Counted from the stretch's first letter, positions 26,276 to 35,839 are shown. The stretch is 64,000 nucleotides of DNA from Bacteroidota bacterium (GCA_016714535.1 JADKDR010000009.1:62001-126000); one strand, 5' to 3'. Notes: generated by a model from the sequence alone, not told the origin. Translations and numbers: made by a program.

Positions 26276-27522
26276 TGTTGCGAGGTTTTAACTTGATATC
26301 CTTTTAAACCAAAAAATAGTACCGGAATAAAACACGCCAAAGGCACCATATAAGCCCATTGTATCGAACTAATATCAGATATACGGCCCATAATTAAAGG
26401 AATAACAGCCCCTCCGGCTATTGCCATAATGATGTAAGAAGATGCAAGTTTGGTTTGCTTGCCCAGGTTAATTATGCTTAAAGAAAAAATGGTTGGAAAC
26501 ATAATTGACATAAAAAACTCTACGAACATTAAGCAGAATACAGAAGGTTTTCCTTCGGCCAAAACAGCAATCAACAATAGCAGCATATTTATTACTGAAT
26601 ACAAAGCAAGCAGCTTGTTGGCTGCAATGTAATTCATAAGTACTGTGCCTATAAAGCGCCCAATCATAAACATCAATAAAGCAACCGATAAATAATAGGC
26701 AGCTGATTGTTCATCAATTGCCGCAGTACTTCCTAAAAACCGAATAAAGAAACTACCCACTCCTACTTGTGCACCCACATAAAAGAATTGAGCTATAATG
26801 CCCCAGGTAAGATGACTATGATTTAAAACGCTTTTGCCATTGCTTTTTTGCTTTTCTATTTGCTCTTCTTCTATTTCGGGCAAATGCATTTTATAAACTA
26901 TTATAGCTACCAGAAGCACCACAAATCCAATTATTACGTAAGGGATTTTTACGGTTGCTGCTTCTTCAAGATAAAAAGTGTGGCGTTGCAATTCGCTCAT
27001 ATTAACTATATCAGCTTCACTTAATTGCTTGCCTGACAGGATAAATAGCCCGCCAAGCAAAGGCGCTATGGTTGCACCAAGTCCATTAAATGATTGAGCG
27101 AAGTTTAAACGCAGGGTAGCCGTTTCGGCTTTGCCCAAAATAGTGATGTAAGGATTGGCAGCGGTTTCTAAAAAGGTTAATCCACTGGCTATAATAAATA
27201 AGGCGACAAGAAATAACGGAAAACTTATAGCTGATGCAGCCGGATAAAATAAAAAAGCTCCGCAGCTGAAGAGCAATAATCCTGTTATGATTCCAAGTTT
27301 ATAACCAAACCTTTGCATTATCATTCCGGCCGGAATGGCCATAATGAAGTAAGCTATAAAAAATGCAGAGTCTATTAATGCACTTCCCATATCGCTTAAT
27401 GCACATGCTCTTTTTAAATGAGGAATTAAAATCGGATTTAAATTATGTGCCAATGCCCACAGAAAAAACAGGCTGGTTACAACAATAAATGGTATGGTAT
27501 AGTTTCTTTTATTTTGAGTCAT
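26272..27522 (-). CDS. fucP: L-fucose:H+ symporter-type MFS permease
   Basis: A 416-residue, twelve-helix major facilitator protein of the FHS family. Diagnostic motifs: 'LFFLWALAHNLNPILIPHLK' in helix 1, 'GLTFLETAANPYITILG' in helix 4, and 'LRLNFAQSFNGLGA' in helix 5. Family members import L-fucose, glucose/galactose or N-acetylglucosamine with protons in the inner membrane; the mutarotase next door favours fucose. It starts 23 bp after the nucleotidyltransferase-kinase fusion gene and overlaps the mutarotase start, so the three are co-transcribed. Confidence 0.9.
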   Translation of the reverse strand: MTQNKRNYTIPFIVVTSLFFLWALAHNLNPILIPHLKRACALSDMGSALIDSAFFIAYFIMAIPAGMIMQRFGYKLGIITGLLLFSCGAFLFYPAASAISFPLFLVALFIIASGLTFLETAANPYITILGKAETATLRLNFAQSFNGLGATIAPLLGGLFILSGKQLSEADIVNMSELQRHTFYLEEAATVKIPYVIIGFVVLLVAIIVYKMHLPEIEEEQIEKQKSNGKSVLNHSHLTWGIIAQFFYVGAQVGVGSFFIRFLGSTAAIDEQSAAYYLSVALLMFMIGRFIGTVLMNYIAANKLLALYSVINMLLLLIAVLAEGKPSVFCLMFVEFFMSIMFPTIFSLSIINLGKQTKLASSYIIMAIAGGAVIPLIMGRISDISSIQWAYMVPLACFIPVLFFGLKGYQVKTSQQ

Positions 27523-27545
27523 AGCGTTGAAAAAATTTAAAGAGG

Positions 27546-28694
27546 TTAAAATCCTCTCCTCCTTATTTTAATTTTAAATGCGCCTTCGATATCCTTATCC
27601 GTTACAAGAATAAGGTAACCTCCCCCACCCGCTCCTGAAAGTTTCCAACCATATACAATGTTTTTGTACTTATTTATAACCTCCTTAATTTCATCATTCA
27701 CGGTATTAGGAAACATGGCCTCTTGCGCATCAAACGATTCTCTAAAAGCTTGTCCAAATATTCCGATATCACGACTTAGTATTGCTGACCAGCAACTTTG
27801 GCTTGCGTTGGCTAAAGCCAACGCTTTAGCGGGAGTAATATCTGTTTTGTCAAGTACATGATAGTCTCTTTTGCGAGGACCAAGCGAAACCAGACACAAA
27901 TGTTTTTCAAGCCAACTTAAAATAAGTTCGTCATGCACGCTTTCTATTTTCTTAGGCCAGTAATCCTCTTCTGCATAAAACAAGTAATTAAGCCCTGGCA
28001 ATACTATTCCTAATGCATCTTGCGAACCCGAAACATCTTTGGTGCCTGGAGGATTGTCAAAAGCAAATAAGATTTTTGCAAGCTTAATTTTATCGCCTTG
28101 TGGTATGGATGAACTCCACAACTCAATTGCCTTATTACGTGTGCTCGAAGCCATACCGCTACGCAAGTTAAATTCTACATTAGGCTCAATCGAAATAGTT
28201 AGAACCGGCCCGGCAGCATATTTTGAAACATAAGGCTGATCGAGCCAGCCTCCAGCCAAATCAATTCTATAAGGAATATCACAGTTCGTTCGAAGATTGG
28301 TAGTTGATCGAGCATCAAAATTTTCGGGTGGAATACGTTTTAGTATTTTATATTCGATACGATGCTCGGCACATAATTTTTCTTTTTCGGGTGTTGCACC
28401 ATCCTCATTTACAACAAAAATATCTGGTTTGATTTCGGCTAACTCGCATGTAAAATCCATGATTCCCCAGCCAGAATTTATCCTGCATTGTTTTACACAG
28501 ATTAGCGACTCAAGCATATACTTTCTTTCCTTCTGCGCTACCACCGGATAGCGCCCTTTAAGGTGATGCACATTTTCGTCAGAACCTATGCATACATACA
28601 CCTCCCCATAGCTTGATGCCTCTTGCAAAAATGCAATGTGCCCGCTATGCATCATATCAAAACAGCCGGTAACAAATACTTTTTTGGAACTCAT
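27546..28694 (-). CDS. Nucleotidyltransferase-GHMP kinase fusion protein
   Basis: The start is the ATG at 28694 (MSSKKVFVTGCFDMMHSGH), giving 382 residues. Residues 1-130 form a HIGH-superfamily cytidylyl/adenylyltransferase domain (GCFDMMHSGH with His16-x-Gly-His19; second motif near 'LESLICVKQCRI'). Residues 135-382 form a GHMP sugar kinase: motif 1 PYRIDLAGGWLDQP at 141-154, a non-standard motif 2 NPPGTKDVSGSQDALG at 214-229, and motif 3 KLSGAGGGGYLIL at 351-363. Such a protein could phosphorylate a sugar and couple it to a nucleotide. It leads an operon with a fucose-type permease and mutarotase, so a fucose-like sugar is the best guess. It is unlike the Bacteroides FKP enzyme, where the two activities are differently arranged. 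Confidence 0.85.
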   Translation of the reverse strand: MSSKKVFVTGCFDMMHSGHIAFLQEASSYGEVYVCIGSDENVHHLKGRYPVVAQKERKYMLESLICVKQCRINSGWGIMDFTCELAEIKPDIFVVNEDGATPEKEKLCAEHRIEYKILKRIPPENFDARSTTNLRTNCDIPYRIDLAGGWLDQPYVSKYAAGPVLTISIEPNVEFNLRSGMASSTRNKAIELWSSSIPQGDKIKLAKILFAFDNPPGTKDVSGSQDALGIVLPGLNYLFYAEEDYWPKKIESVHDELILSWLEKHLCLVSLGPRKRDYHVLDKTDITPAKALALANASQSCWSAILSRDIGIFGQAFRESFDAQEAMFPNTVNDEIKEVINKYKNIVYGWKLSGAGGGGYLILVTDKDIEGAFKIKIRRRGF

Positions 28695-28808
28695 AAAATT
28701 TAGGTGGAGAAAAATTTCATCTATAACTGACGAAGGAAACAATTAATCATCACACTGCCAATGCTGTTTTAAAAATTGAAGATTGCCTTCCATTCAGATT
28801 ATCCATTA

Positions 28809-29432
28809 TTAATATTCAAGCGGACCTTTGCCTTGCATTATTTTAGATAAAAACTTTTCTATTAGCCCTCTGCGAGTTTCCGGTTGTTTAGCCTTAGCAA
28901 AATGTATGATATATCCCCGTTGCCGGCCGGCAGTTAAGGCCTCAAAGGCGGCTTTATATTTGGGGTCCATCTTAAGTCTTTCTTCTAGCTCAGTTGGCAT
29001 CGGATAAGCTTCAGCTTTTTTTGGTGGCATTTTAATACCGGCTCTCTCAATTTCGATAGCTTCAAAAATATATGCTTTCAACAGCTTTTCTTTTTTTTCG
29101 ATGTCTTTTAAAACTGTAAATTTTATCAATCTACCTTCTTGCGAATTCTCTCCGGGCTTACTCAAAAGTTGGTGTTCATCCTTCAACAGTGCGCCTTTAA
29201 AAAAGCTAATTGCACAATACTCCTTAAATGCACTTACTATCAAAATATTCTTTTTCTCAAAGGTATAGCAGGGTACTCCCCATTTACATTCTTCGGTAAG
29301 GCCGCATTCAAGAACTAGATGGCGTAACCTATTTAAAAGTGGCAACCATGAGTTTACCTTGCACTGCGGTGTGTTGCCTAAAGCACAGCGGCCACAGCCT
29401 TCTGCTAAATACGCTTCAACGGATTTGGTCAT
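28809..29432 (-). CDS. YdeI/OmdA-like protein, second of a tandem pair
   Basis: A 207-residue cytoplasmic protein. The first two-thirds follow the YdhG/DUF1801 pattern ('LTEECKWGVPCYTFEKKNILIVSAFKEYCAISFFKGALLKD'), and the C-terminus is a YdeI-type tail ('MPTELEERLKMDPKYKAAFEALTAGRQRGYIIHFAKAKQPETRRGLIEKFLSKI'). The N-terminus has extra cysteines (CGRCALGNTPQC) suggestive of a metal or redox site that the paralogue lacks. It starts 4 bp after its paralogue. Function unknown; YdeI proteins have been linked to antimicrobial-peptide or stress resistance in other bacteria. Confidence 0.85.
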   Translation of the reverse strand: MTKSVEAYLAEGCGRCALGNTPQCKVNSWLPLLNRLRHLVLECGLTEECKWGVPCYTFEKKNILIVSAFKEYCAISFFKGALLKDEHQLLSKPGENSQEGRLIKFTVLKDIEKKEKLLKAYIFEAIEIERAGIKMPPKKAEAYPMPTELEERLKMDPKYKAAFEALTAGRQRGYIIHFAKAKQPETRRGLIEKFLSKIMQGKGPLEY

Positions 29433-29436
29433 GTTA

Positions 29437-30015
29437 TTAATCGTCTAATCCTTTACCTTCCAAAATTTTCGAAATATATTTTTCAATACGTGCCACTCTT
29501 GTTTTTTCCAATTTTGCCTGAGCAAAATATAATAAATAACCACGCTGCCTGCCGGGTGTTAAGGCACTAAATGCAGTTTTAATATTTTTATTTTTATCGA
29601 GTAAGGTTTTAAATTCATCAGGCACTTCAAAATCAGAAACTTTTTTCATTTCTGGTTTTGCTCCTGATTTTTCCAAAGCAATCGCTTCATGCAGGTATGC
29701 TTTAATAAGTGATTCCCTATCTATTATCTCACGAATATCTGTAAATCGCAGTTGCCTTGCAACCTGCACATTTGGTGTTTGTTGTATTAGCAATTTACTT
29801 TTATCCTTTAATAAAACTCCATTATGAAAAAGTATTGCACAGTAATCTTTAAACCCATGAATGAGCGCAACATTATGGTCTTGATAAGTATAACAGGGCA
29901 CTCCCCACTTTAATTCTTCGGTAAGCTCGCAATCAAGTAAAATGGTCCGAAGCTTTTCGAATTCCGTTTTCCACTTTTTTGCTTTTGCAAAAAAGAAATC
30001 AACTTTTGGATTCAT
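29437..30015 (-). CDS. YdeI/OmdA-like protein, first of a tandem pair
   Basis: A 192-residue paralogue of the next gene, with the same order of motifs: 'LTEELKWGVPCYTYQDHNVALIHGFKDYCAILFHNGVLLKD' and 'LTPGRQRGYLLYFAQAKLEKTRVARIEKYISKILEGKGLDD'. It lacks the N-terminal Cys cluster. The four-base gap to the second copy and the matched order point to a tandem duplication followed by divergence. Function unknown. Confidence 0.85.
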   Translation of the reverse strand: MNPKVDFFFAKAKKWKTEFEKLRTILLDCELTEELKWGVPCYTYQDHNVALIHGFKDYCAILFHNGVLLKDKSKLLIQQTPNVQVARQLRFTDIREIIDRESLIKAYLHEAIALEKSGAKPEMKKVSDFEVPDEFKTLLDKNKNIKTAFSALTPGRQRGYLLYFAQAKLEKTRVARIEKYISKILEGKGLDD

Positions 30016-30193
30016 TGGGCATGATGTTATTTTAAAAATCGGTTCAAAAATACTTTAATCAATTTCTACTTCAAATCAATTTCTTTCAAATTTAGTTCTG
30101 TCTTTCTTTCTATTCAATAGGCAACACTACTTTTTTTTAAAAGTGAAAAACTTAGATTTCAAAGGATAGTTAGCAAGTGTCAAAACAGGAAGC

Positions 30194-30201
30194 TATATTT
30201 G
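30194..30201 (+). promoter_or_regulatory. Bacteroidota -7 promoter element (TATATTTG) for the Rrf2 gene
   Basis: TATATTTG matches TAnnTTTG and ends 14 bp before the ATG at 30216. Confidence 0.55.
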
Positions 30202-30215
30202 TGATGTAAAATAAT

Positions 30216-30614
30216 ATGATTTCAAAACGGTGTAAATATGCATTAAAGGCTTTGCGAAGATTAGCTCTAAGCAAGGATTATGTAATGAAGGCATATCAGA
30301 TAGCAGATGCTGAGCGTATTCCAAAAAAATTTTTAGAGCACATTCTTATTGACTTACGCACCCATGCACTAATAGGTAGCAAGAAAGGTGCCGAAGGGGG
30401 TTACTATTTGCTTAAGCCCGCAAGCGATATTAAGTTAAGCGATGTGTACCGCATATTTGATGGTGCTATAGCCATGGTGCCTTGTGCCAGTGAAATGTAC
30501 TACGAAGCTTGCGATGATTGTGAAGACCCCGATACCTGCAAACTCAAGGAAATATTTTGTGATATTCGCAATAAGACCTACGCACTAATGGAGAAAAAAC
30601 CATTGCACAAATGA
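30216..30614 (+). CDS. Rrf2-family transcriptional regulator
   Basis: A 132-residue protein with the Rrf2 winged helix ('CKYALKALRRLAL', 'YQIADAERIPKKFLEHILIDLRTHALIGSKKGAEGGYYLLKPASDIKLSDVYRIFDG'). The C-terminal half has a Cys cluster, Cys90, Cys99, Cys102, Cys108 and Cys115 (ACDDCEDPDTC), as in the iron-sulfur or redox-sensing members such as IscR, NsrR and CymR. The ligand is probably a cluster or a thiol switch. It is a single gene, divergent from the tandem YdeI pair. Its targets are not evident. Confidence 0.9.
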   Translation: MISKRCKYALKALRRLALSKDYVMKAYQIADAERIPKKFLEHILIDLRTHALIGSKKGAEGGYYLLKPASDIKLSDVYRIFDGAIAMVPCASEMYYEACDDCEDPDTCKLKEIFCDIRNKTYALMEKKPLHK

Positions 30615-30781
30615 AATAAGGGCTTTGCTTTAACCGCTTTTATTTGCACCATCAAGCTATTTGGCAATCGAACTATCTGGTTTTGCACTTTGAAAGGATT
30701 AATAAATCAGCCTTTTTTTGATTACATTATTTATGGCAATTTCGATTAGAGGCTCATTGACTGACTTCTGAAAAAACTATT

Positions 30782-30789
30782 TACATTTG
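30782..30789 (+). promoter_or_regulatory. Bacteroidota -7 promoter element (TACATTTG) for hpd
   Basis: TACATTTG matches TAnnTTTG and ends 21 bp before the ATG at 30811; a TTGA at 30757-30760 lies about 21 bp upstream, near the expected -33 spacing. Confidence 0.6.
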
Positions 30790-30810
30790 CCCACATTAAA
30801 ATCAATAATC

Positions 30811-31905
30811 ATGTCAGAAGATTTTTTACCATTAAATGGAACCGACCACATAGAGTTTTATGTAGGAAATGCGAAGCAAAGCGCTTATTACTATCAACAC
30901 GCGTTTGGATTTGAATTGATTGCCTATGCAGGCCCTGAGACAGGTGTGCGCGATCGGGCTTCGTATGTATTGCAACAAGGCAAAATACGATTTGTGCTAT
31001 CAACCGCACTACAGCCGGAACATGAAATTACACGTCATGTGGCACAGCATGGTGATGGTGTTAAGGTGCTTGCCTTATGGGTAGATGATGCTGAAAAGGC
31101 ATTTTATGAAACCATGGCCCGCGGGGCAAAGGCACACATGCAACCGCAGGTAAAGAGTGATGATTTTGGTGAAGTAAAAATTGCTTCCATACATACTTAT
31201 GGCGATACCATACATAAGTTTATTGAGCGAACCAATTACAATGGCCCTTTTTTGCCGGGTTATAAAGCCGCTCAGTCGAAATTTAAAGTAACTCCTGTTG
31301 GACTTGAAGTGGTAGATCATTGCGTTGGAAATGTGGAGCTTGGCAAAATGAATGATTGGGTTAAGTTCTATGAAGATGTAATGGGCTTTAAAATGATTAT
31401 CACTTTTGATGATAAAGATATCAGCACCGAATATAGTGCCTTAATGAGCAAAGTGGTTAGTAACGGAAATGGCTTTGTAAAATTCCCGATTAACGAACCT
31501 GCCGAGGGTAAGAAAAAATCGCAAATAGATGAGTATCTTGACTTTTACCATGGTGCAGGTGTACAACATATGGCTTTGTTAACTAACGATGTTATTAAAA
31601 CCGTTACCGAACTTCAGGCACGTGGTATTGATTTTCTTACTGTACCAACTACCTATTACGATGAACTGCAAGCTCGTGTTGGCAAAATTGATGAGGATAT
31701 ATCTGTACTTGCTAAACTGGGAATTCTGGTGGATCGTGATGACGAAGGGTACCTTTTACAAATATTTACCAAGCCGGTTGAAGACCGACCAACGGTATTT
31801 TACGAAATCATTCAGCGCAAGGGTGCCAAGTCTTTTGGCAAGGGAAATTTTAAAGCTTTATTTGAGGCAATTGAGCGCGAACAGGCTATCCGCGGAAATT
31901 TGTAA
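30811..31905 (+). CDS. hpd: 4-hydroxyphenylpyruvate dioxygenase
   Basis: Converts 4-hydroxyphenylpyruvate to homogentisate in tyrosine degradation. The start is the ATG at 30811 (MSEDFLPLNGTDHIEF), giving 364 residues, normal length. Iron ligands are His170 (VVDHCVG), His253 (VQHMAL) and Glu332 (FYEIIQRKG), in two vicinal-oxygen-chelate modules. The C-terminal helix (GNFKALFEAIEREQAIRGNL) that closes the active site is present. Other tyrosine-catabolism genes are not next to it; it is a single-gene unit. Confidence 0.96.
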   Translation: MSEDFLPLNGTDHIEFYVGNAKQSAYYYQHAFGFELIAYAGPETGVRDRASYVLQQGKIRFVLSTALQPEHEITRHVAQHGDGVKVLALWVDDAEKAFYETMARGAKAHMQPQVKSDDFGEVKIASIHTYGDTIHKFIERTNYNGPFLPGYKAAQSKFKVTPVGLEVVDHCVGNVELGKMNDWVKFYEDVMGFKMIITFDDKDISTEYSALMSKVVSNGNGFVKFPINEPAEGKKKSQIDEYLDFYHGAGVQHMALLTNDVIKTVTELQARGIDFLTVPTTYYDELQARVGKIDEDISVLAKLGILVDRDDEGYLLQIFTKPVEDRPTVFYEIIQRKGAKSFGKGNFKALFEAIEREQAIRGNL

Positions 31906-31960
31906 CCACCATTTTTAAACTTGTAACGGTTACGTTATACTTTATTATTGTATTTAACTA

Positions 31961-34372
31961 CTAGCGTAAGATGGTTACGCTTCCGGTTTTAATAAGCAGA
32001 TCGTCATTAATAAATCCTTTGTAATCTATTTTGTAATAGTAGACACCTGTAGGGCACGACTTGTCTACAAACTCACCGGCCCATTGTATCCTTGGATTTT
32101 TGGTTTGAAAAATTGGCTGCCCCCAACGGTTAAATACTGTAACATTAAACTCCCTAAGAAAATTTGCAAAAAGTTCCCATTTATCATTTACCCCATCATC
32201 GTTAGGTGTAAAGGCATTTGGTACATATAACACAGGTTGTTGAATCAGTATGATTTCATTACTCCAACTAAACTCATCTCTACTGCCCTGCCCTTCTATT
32301 GCTTTTATCCTGTATTTATAGTAACCACGAATTGGACTCAAATCGTTATCAAGAAAATTAAAAGTGTTGGAGGATACGGTAGCAAGAAACGCTAAAGGAC
32401 TATCATCATCATCAGCTCGCCATATCTCATATTTCTCAACTCCCCCCTTCCATTCATAATATTCGCTCCAGTTAATATGATTTTCGAATGGTGATGCATT
32501 TCCCTGAAGCAGGATGGTACAGGCATCGTTACTATACGGACTAATGTTTTTACAATAATCAATATTCAACATGCGATAGCAATAAGACGAAGTTGCAGTG
32601 GCAACTTCAGTATCAACAATCGAATCGGCAGCATATTGATTTAACGTTTTCCAAGGTTGGTATTGAATTCCCATTTGCTCATTATGCTCCCCTTTCTCTA
32701 TCTTATAAGTACTGAAATAAGCATTTTGATCAAAGTCCCATTTTAATAGAATACTATTATCAGTATTAACTGTTGCCCGTGAAATGTAATTTACATTTAT
32801 ATTCTTGGCATCATCACTGCAAAGTGTGTCAGAATAAACTATGTTATCGCATTTGTTTACACCAAGCATATAATAGCAATAATTAATGTTGGCATGATTT
32901 GTAGCTGCGAGGTCAATAAAATTATCCTTATACACATCGAATATCGTATCAATTAAATTATACGGCCCTCCTCCTGCACTTTTATACAGTAAAAAGTATT
33001 TAAAAAATCCGGAGTCCTGAGGGTTTACAATTCCATAAAACACCTGAAGTTGATTGGGATTATTCACATCCATACACAACAAATTAGCAGGAAGCAAGCT
33101 GGGAGGCTCTACTACATTAATTGTAAAACTAAATCTCTTCGTTTTAGGAAGCGGACAGCCATTGTCTTTAATTTTATATTCAACTTTGTAAGGAGAATTG
33201 GCAATGTGGTCGCAGGTTGTTTTCCAACAAAAGTCAATATCAACAACTAAAAATCCGCTGTCTGCGTTACTGGTAGCAAAAGGCGCAACTGCTGTACCTC
33301 CTGCAAAACAATCACCATTAAAACTTATGGTGATGGAATCTTTAATATCAGAAAAATTGATTGTAAAACACAACGAATCTGTGGCTTTAACCGTATACAC
33401 ATTGTTTGCTCCGGGTGGTATGGTTGGCTGTGCAATAGGATCAGCATTTTGATTACATGTTATTACAAAAGTTTCTAACTCTCTTCTGGAAATTCCGATA
33501 CGCACACCATTGCGCCATTCTTCGCACACAATGGCCATAGCATATAAACCTAAAGCTGTTGGAGTAACCGAAATTAAACCCGTAAAGCCATCGATTTTCA
33601 ATTGCGGATTGGCATCCATTACCTGATTTACACTATACCCTTGTGCCCATCCTACCGGTTGATAAGGTGCAGGATCTGGAGTTAATCCGAGCCCTTGACT
33701 TCCAATGGTTGAAAAAGGGTTTGGGTTTTGAGGACTTGTATGTCCACCATCTAAAGGAGTTACTAATTTATAATAAAGTGAATCTCCATCAACATCGGCA
33801 GCCGAAAAATCATATGTAAACTCCTGATTGATGCACATATACGGTATGGGAGGATTTTTGAAAACAGGAGTTGAGTTAATTATACTGGGATTAGGAATTT
33901 CGAGGTAAAAAGCCATTCCTGAATTTTGAGGATTACTAAGATTTATCACCGCTGTGTTTCTGCAACATCGTTCCCAAATCAAATAATAACCTCCGGCTTG
34001 TGCTGGTAAATTTATGTTAGTAATGTAAGTGCCAACTTCCATACACACACCTTGCGGAGTGCCGCAAGATGGCCCGGCCAGTTGAATAGGCACAACATTC
34101 ACCAATGCCATGGTAAAATCTTTTTCCAGAAAGTTGTTATTTTTTCTATATACTGCAACTATGATGGTATCGTCAAAATCTGCTCCCTGAGCATTTGAAC
34201 AATCGCGAAACAACTTCAACGTAACTTGGTAATTGTAAGTGCCTCCTAAGTATTTTGCAGTAAAATCTCCGCCAACAATATGAAAAGCATTACTATCCGA
34301 AAACAGCAGGCTAAGTAGCAAAGTAAGTATTATGTTACGTAGTTTCACGGTTGAGGGGCTTTTTAAATACAT
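31961..34372 (-). CDS. Large secreted protein with type B T9SS (gliding-type) C-terminus
   Basis: An 803-residue exported protein: hydrophobic N-terminus to about residue 30 (LLFSDSNAFHIVGGDF), a Cys-containing beta-rich N-terminal region repeated in Bacteroidota cell-surface proteins ('GGDFTAKYLGGTYNYQVTLKLFRDCSNAQG'), several FN3- or Ig-like segments in the middle, and a C-terminal domain about residues 715-803 beginning VPNAFTPNDDGVNDKW and ending with VFNRWG, CPTGVYYYKIDYKG and VTILR, the type B sorting domain of the 'gliding motility-associated' group. The mechanism of surface attachment is that of type B T9SS cargo; ligand unknown. It is divergent from rlmD. Confidence 0.9.
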   Translation of the reverse strand: MYLKSPSTVKLRNIILTLLLSLLFSDSNAFHIVGGDFTAKYLGGTYNYQVTLKLFRDCSNAQGADFDDTIIVAVYRKNNNFLEKDFTMALVNVVPIQLAGPSCGTPQGVCMEVGTYITNINLPAQAGGYYLIWERCCRNTAVINLSNPQNSGMAFYLEIPNPSIINSTPVFKNPPIPYMCINQEFTYDFSAADVDGDSLYYKLVTPLDGGHTSPQNPNPFSTIGSQGLGLTPDPAPYQPVGWAQGYSVNQVMDANPQLKIDGFTGLISVTPTALGLYAMAIVCEEWRNGVRIGISRRELETFVITCNQNADPIAQPTIPPGANNVYTVKATDSLCFTINFSDIKDSITISFNGDCFAGGTAVAPFATSNADSGFLVVDIDFCWKTTCDHIANSPYKVEYKIKDNGCPLPKTKRFSFTINVVEPPSLLPANLLCMDVNNPNQLQVFYGIVNPQDSGFFKYFLLYKSAGGGPYNLIDTIFDVYKDNFIDLAATNHANINYCYYMLGVNKCDNIVYSDTLCSDDAKNINVNYISRATVNTDNSILLKWDFDQNAYFSTYKIEKGEHNEQMGIQYQPWKTLNQYAADSIVDTEVATATSSYCYRMLNIDYCKNISPYSNDACTILLQGNASPFENHINWSEYYEWKGGVEKYEIWRADDDDSPLAFLATVSSNTFNFLDNDLSPIRGYYKYRIKAIEGQGSRDEFSWSNEIILIQQPVLYVPNAFTPNDDGVNDKWELFANFLREFNVTVFNRWGQPIFQTKNPRIQWAGEFVDKSCPTGVYYYKIDYKGFINDDLLIKTGSVTILR

Positions 34373-34456
34373 TTGACCCTTGTAATTTTTTACAATAATA
34401 ACGTTTTAAAGATTAATATAGTTTCTTTTTAACGAAAAAAATCGAGTAATCCATAT

Positions 34457-35839
34457 ATGTTAATAGAAAATTTACACATTCATGATATTGCTGATGATGG
34501 CATGGCAGTTGGTCGCTATAATGATTGGGTGGTGTTTGTAAAAGGTGCCGTGCCTGGCGATATCATACATGCCAGAGTTTTTAAGAAAAAAAAGAAATAT
34601 GGCTTTGCCTCACTAGAAGAGATCGTTACACCATCTGAAAAAAGAATAACACCTGTTTGTACTCACTTTGGCATTTGTGGTGGATGTAAATGGCAAAGTC
34701 TGGATTACGAGGCTCAATTAGCTTTTAAGCAAAACATGGTTACTAATGCATTTAAACATCTAGCCGGAATACAGTATTACGAAACGGAACCCATAATAGG
34801 TTGTGACAACATATACCATTACCGAAACAAGCTTGAGTATACCTTTAGCAATAAGCGCTGGTTTACCGCAGATGAAATGCATTTGACCGAACCGTTAGCA
34901 GCAAATGGACTTGGCTTTCATGTACCCGGTCGCTTTGATAAAGTATTGGATATTCAAACTTGCCACCTAATGGACAATCGGCACAATGATCTCCGAAATA
35001 TTATTAAATCGTTTTGCCTTGCGAATGATTATTCATTTTACGATATCAAAAGTCAAGTTGGTTTGATGCGTACGCTGCTCATCCGAACGACACAAGCCGG
35101 TGATTGGATGGTTGTTCTCGTTTTTGGAAACCATGACCTTGAAAAAATCGCTTCATTGATGCAAGCCATTAAAAATGAATTCTCCTTTATTACATCTCTT
35201 CAGTATATAATAAATACTAAAAAGAACGATACCTACTTTGATCTTGATCCGGTATGCTACCATGGCAATACACACATCATGGAGCGAATGGATGATTTAA
35301 CCTTCCGAATAAGTGTAAAATCCTTTTTTCAAACTAATACGGCACAGGCTATTCAACTTTATCGTAAAACTGCGGCATTGGCCAATTTGCAATGTGATCA
35401 TATCATATATGATTTGTATACAGGTACCGGTACAATAGCCAATTATATTGCCCGGTCATGCAAAAAAGTTGTGGGCATTGACTACGTAAAAGATGCTATT
35501 GAAGATGCTCGCCAAAATTCGATGTTAAATAATATAAATAACACTGCTTTTTACGCGGGCGATATGAAACGTATATTGAATGATGACTTTATTTGCACCC
35601 ATGGCCAACCTGATGTTGTATTTGCTGACCCTCCGCGTGCCGGAATGGACAAAGAGGTTATACAGCAATTAATTCATACAGGAGCGAAGCGCATTGTATA
35701 CGTAAGTTGCAATGCAGCTACCCAGGCACGTGATGTGGCTTTGCTAAGTGAACACTATTCGGTTCAATCGATGCAGGCTTTTGATATGTTTCCGCATACA
35801 CATCATGTAGAAAATATCGCACTTTTAGTACATAAATAA
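34457..35839 (+). CDS. rlmD: 23S rRNA (uracil-C5)-methyltransferase, RlmD/RumA family
   Basis: A 460-residue SAM-dependent RNA methyltransferase. A TRAM RNA-binding domain (residues 1-57) is followed by the [4Fe-4S] cysteines Cys68, Cys74 and Cys77 (CTHFGICGGCKWQ) and a fourth about residue 168 (IQTCHLMDN), then the Rossmann methyltransferase with DLYTGTGTIANYIA, DPPRAGMDKEV and the nucleophile in YVSCNAATQARD. It is most like the family that makes m5U in 23S rRNA; the exact target base cannot be distinguished from tRNA or other m5U members by motif alone. It is followed with no gap by the NlpC/P60 gene. Confidence 0.93.
   Translation: MLIENLHIHDIADDGMAVGRYNDWVVFVKGAVPGDIIHARVFKKKKKYGFASLEEIVTPSEKRITPVCTHFGICGGCKWQSLDYEAQLAFKQNMVTNAFKHLAGIQYYETEPIIGCDNIYHYRNKLEYTFSNKRWFTADEMHLTEPLAANGLGFHVPGRFDKVLDIQTCHLMDNRHNDLRNIIKSFCLANDYSFYDIKSQVGLMRTLLIRTTQAGDWMVVLVFGNHDLEKIASLMQAIKNEFSFITSLQYIINTKKNDTYFDLDPVCYHGNTHIMERMDDLTFRISVKSFFQTNTAQAIQLYRKTAALANLQCDHIIYDLYTGTGTIANYIARSCKKVVGIDYVKDAIEDARQNSMLNNINNTAFYAGDMKRILNDDFICTHGQPDVVFADPPRAGMDKEVIQQLIHTGAKRIVYVSCNAATQARDVALLSEHYSVQSMQAFDMFPHTHHVENIALLVHK

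Noticed and set aside
30787..30810. Earlier start for hpd adding eight residues
   Set aside because: It would overlap the promoter -7 element and lengthen a protein that starts normally at 30811.
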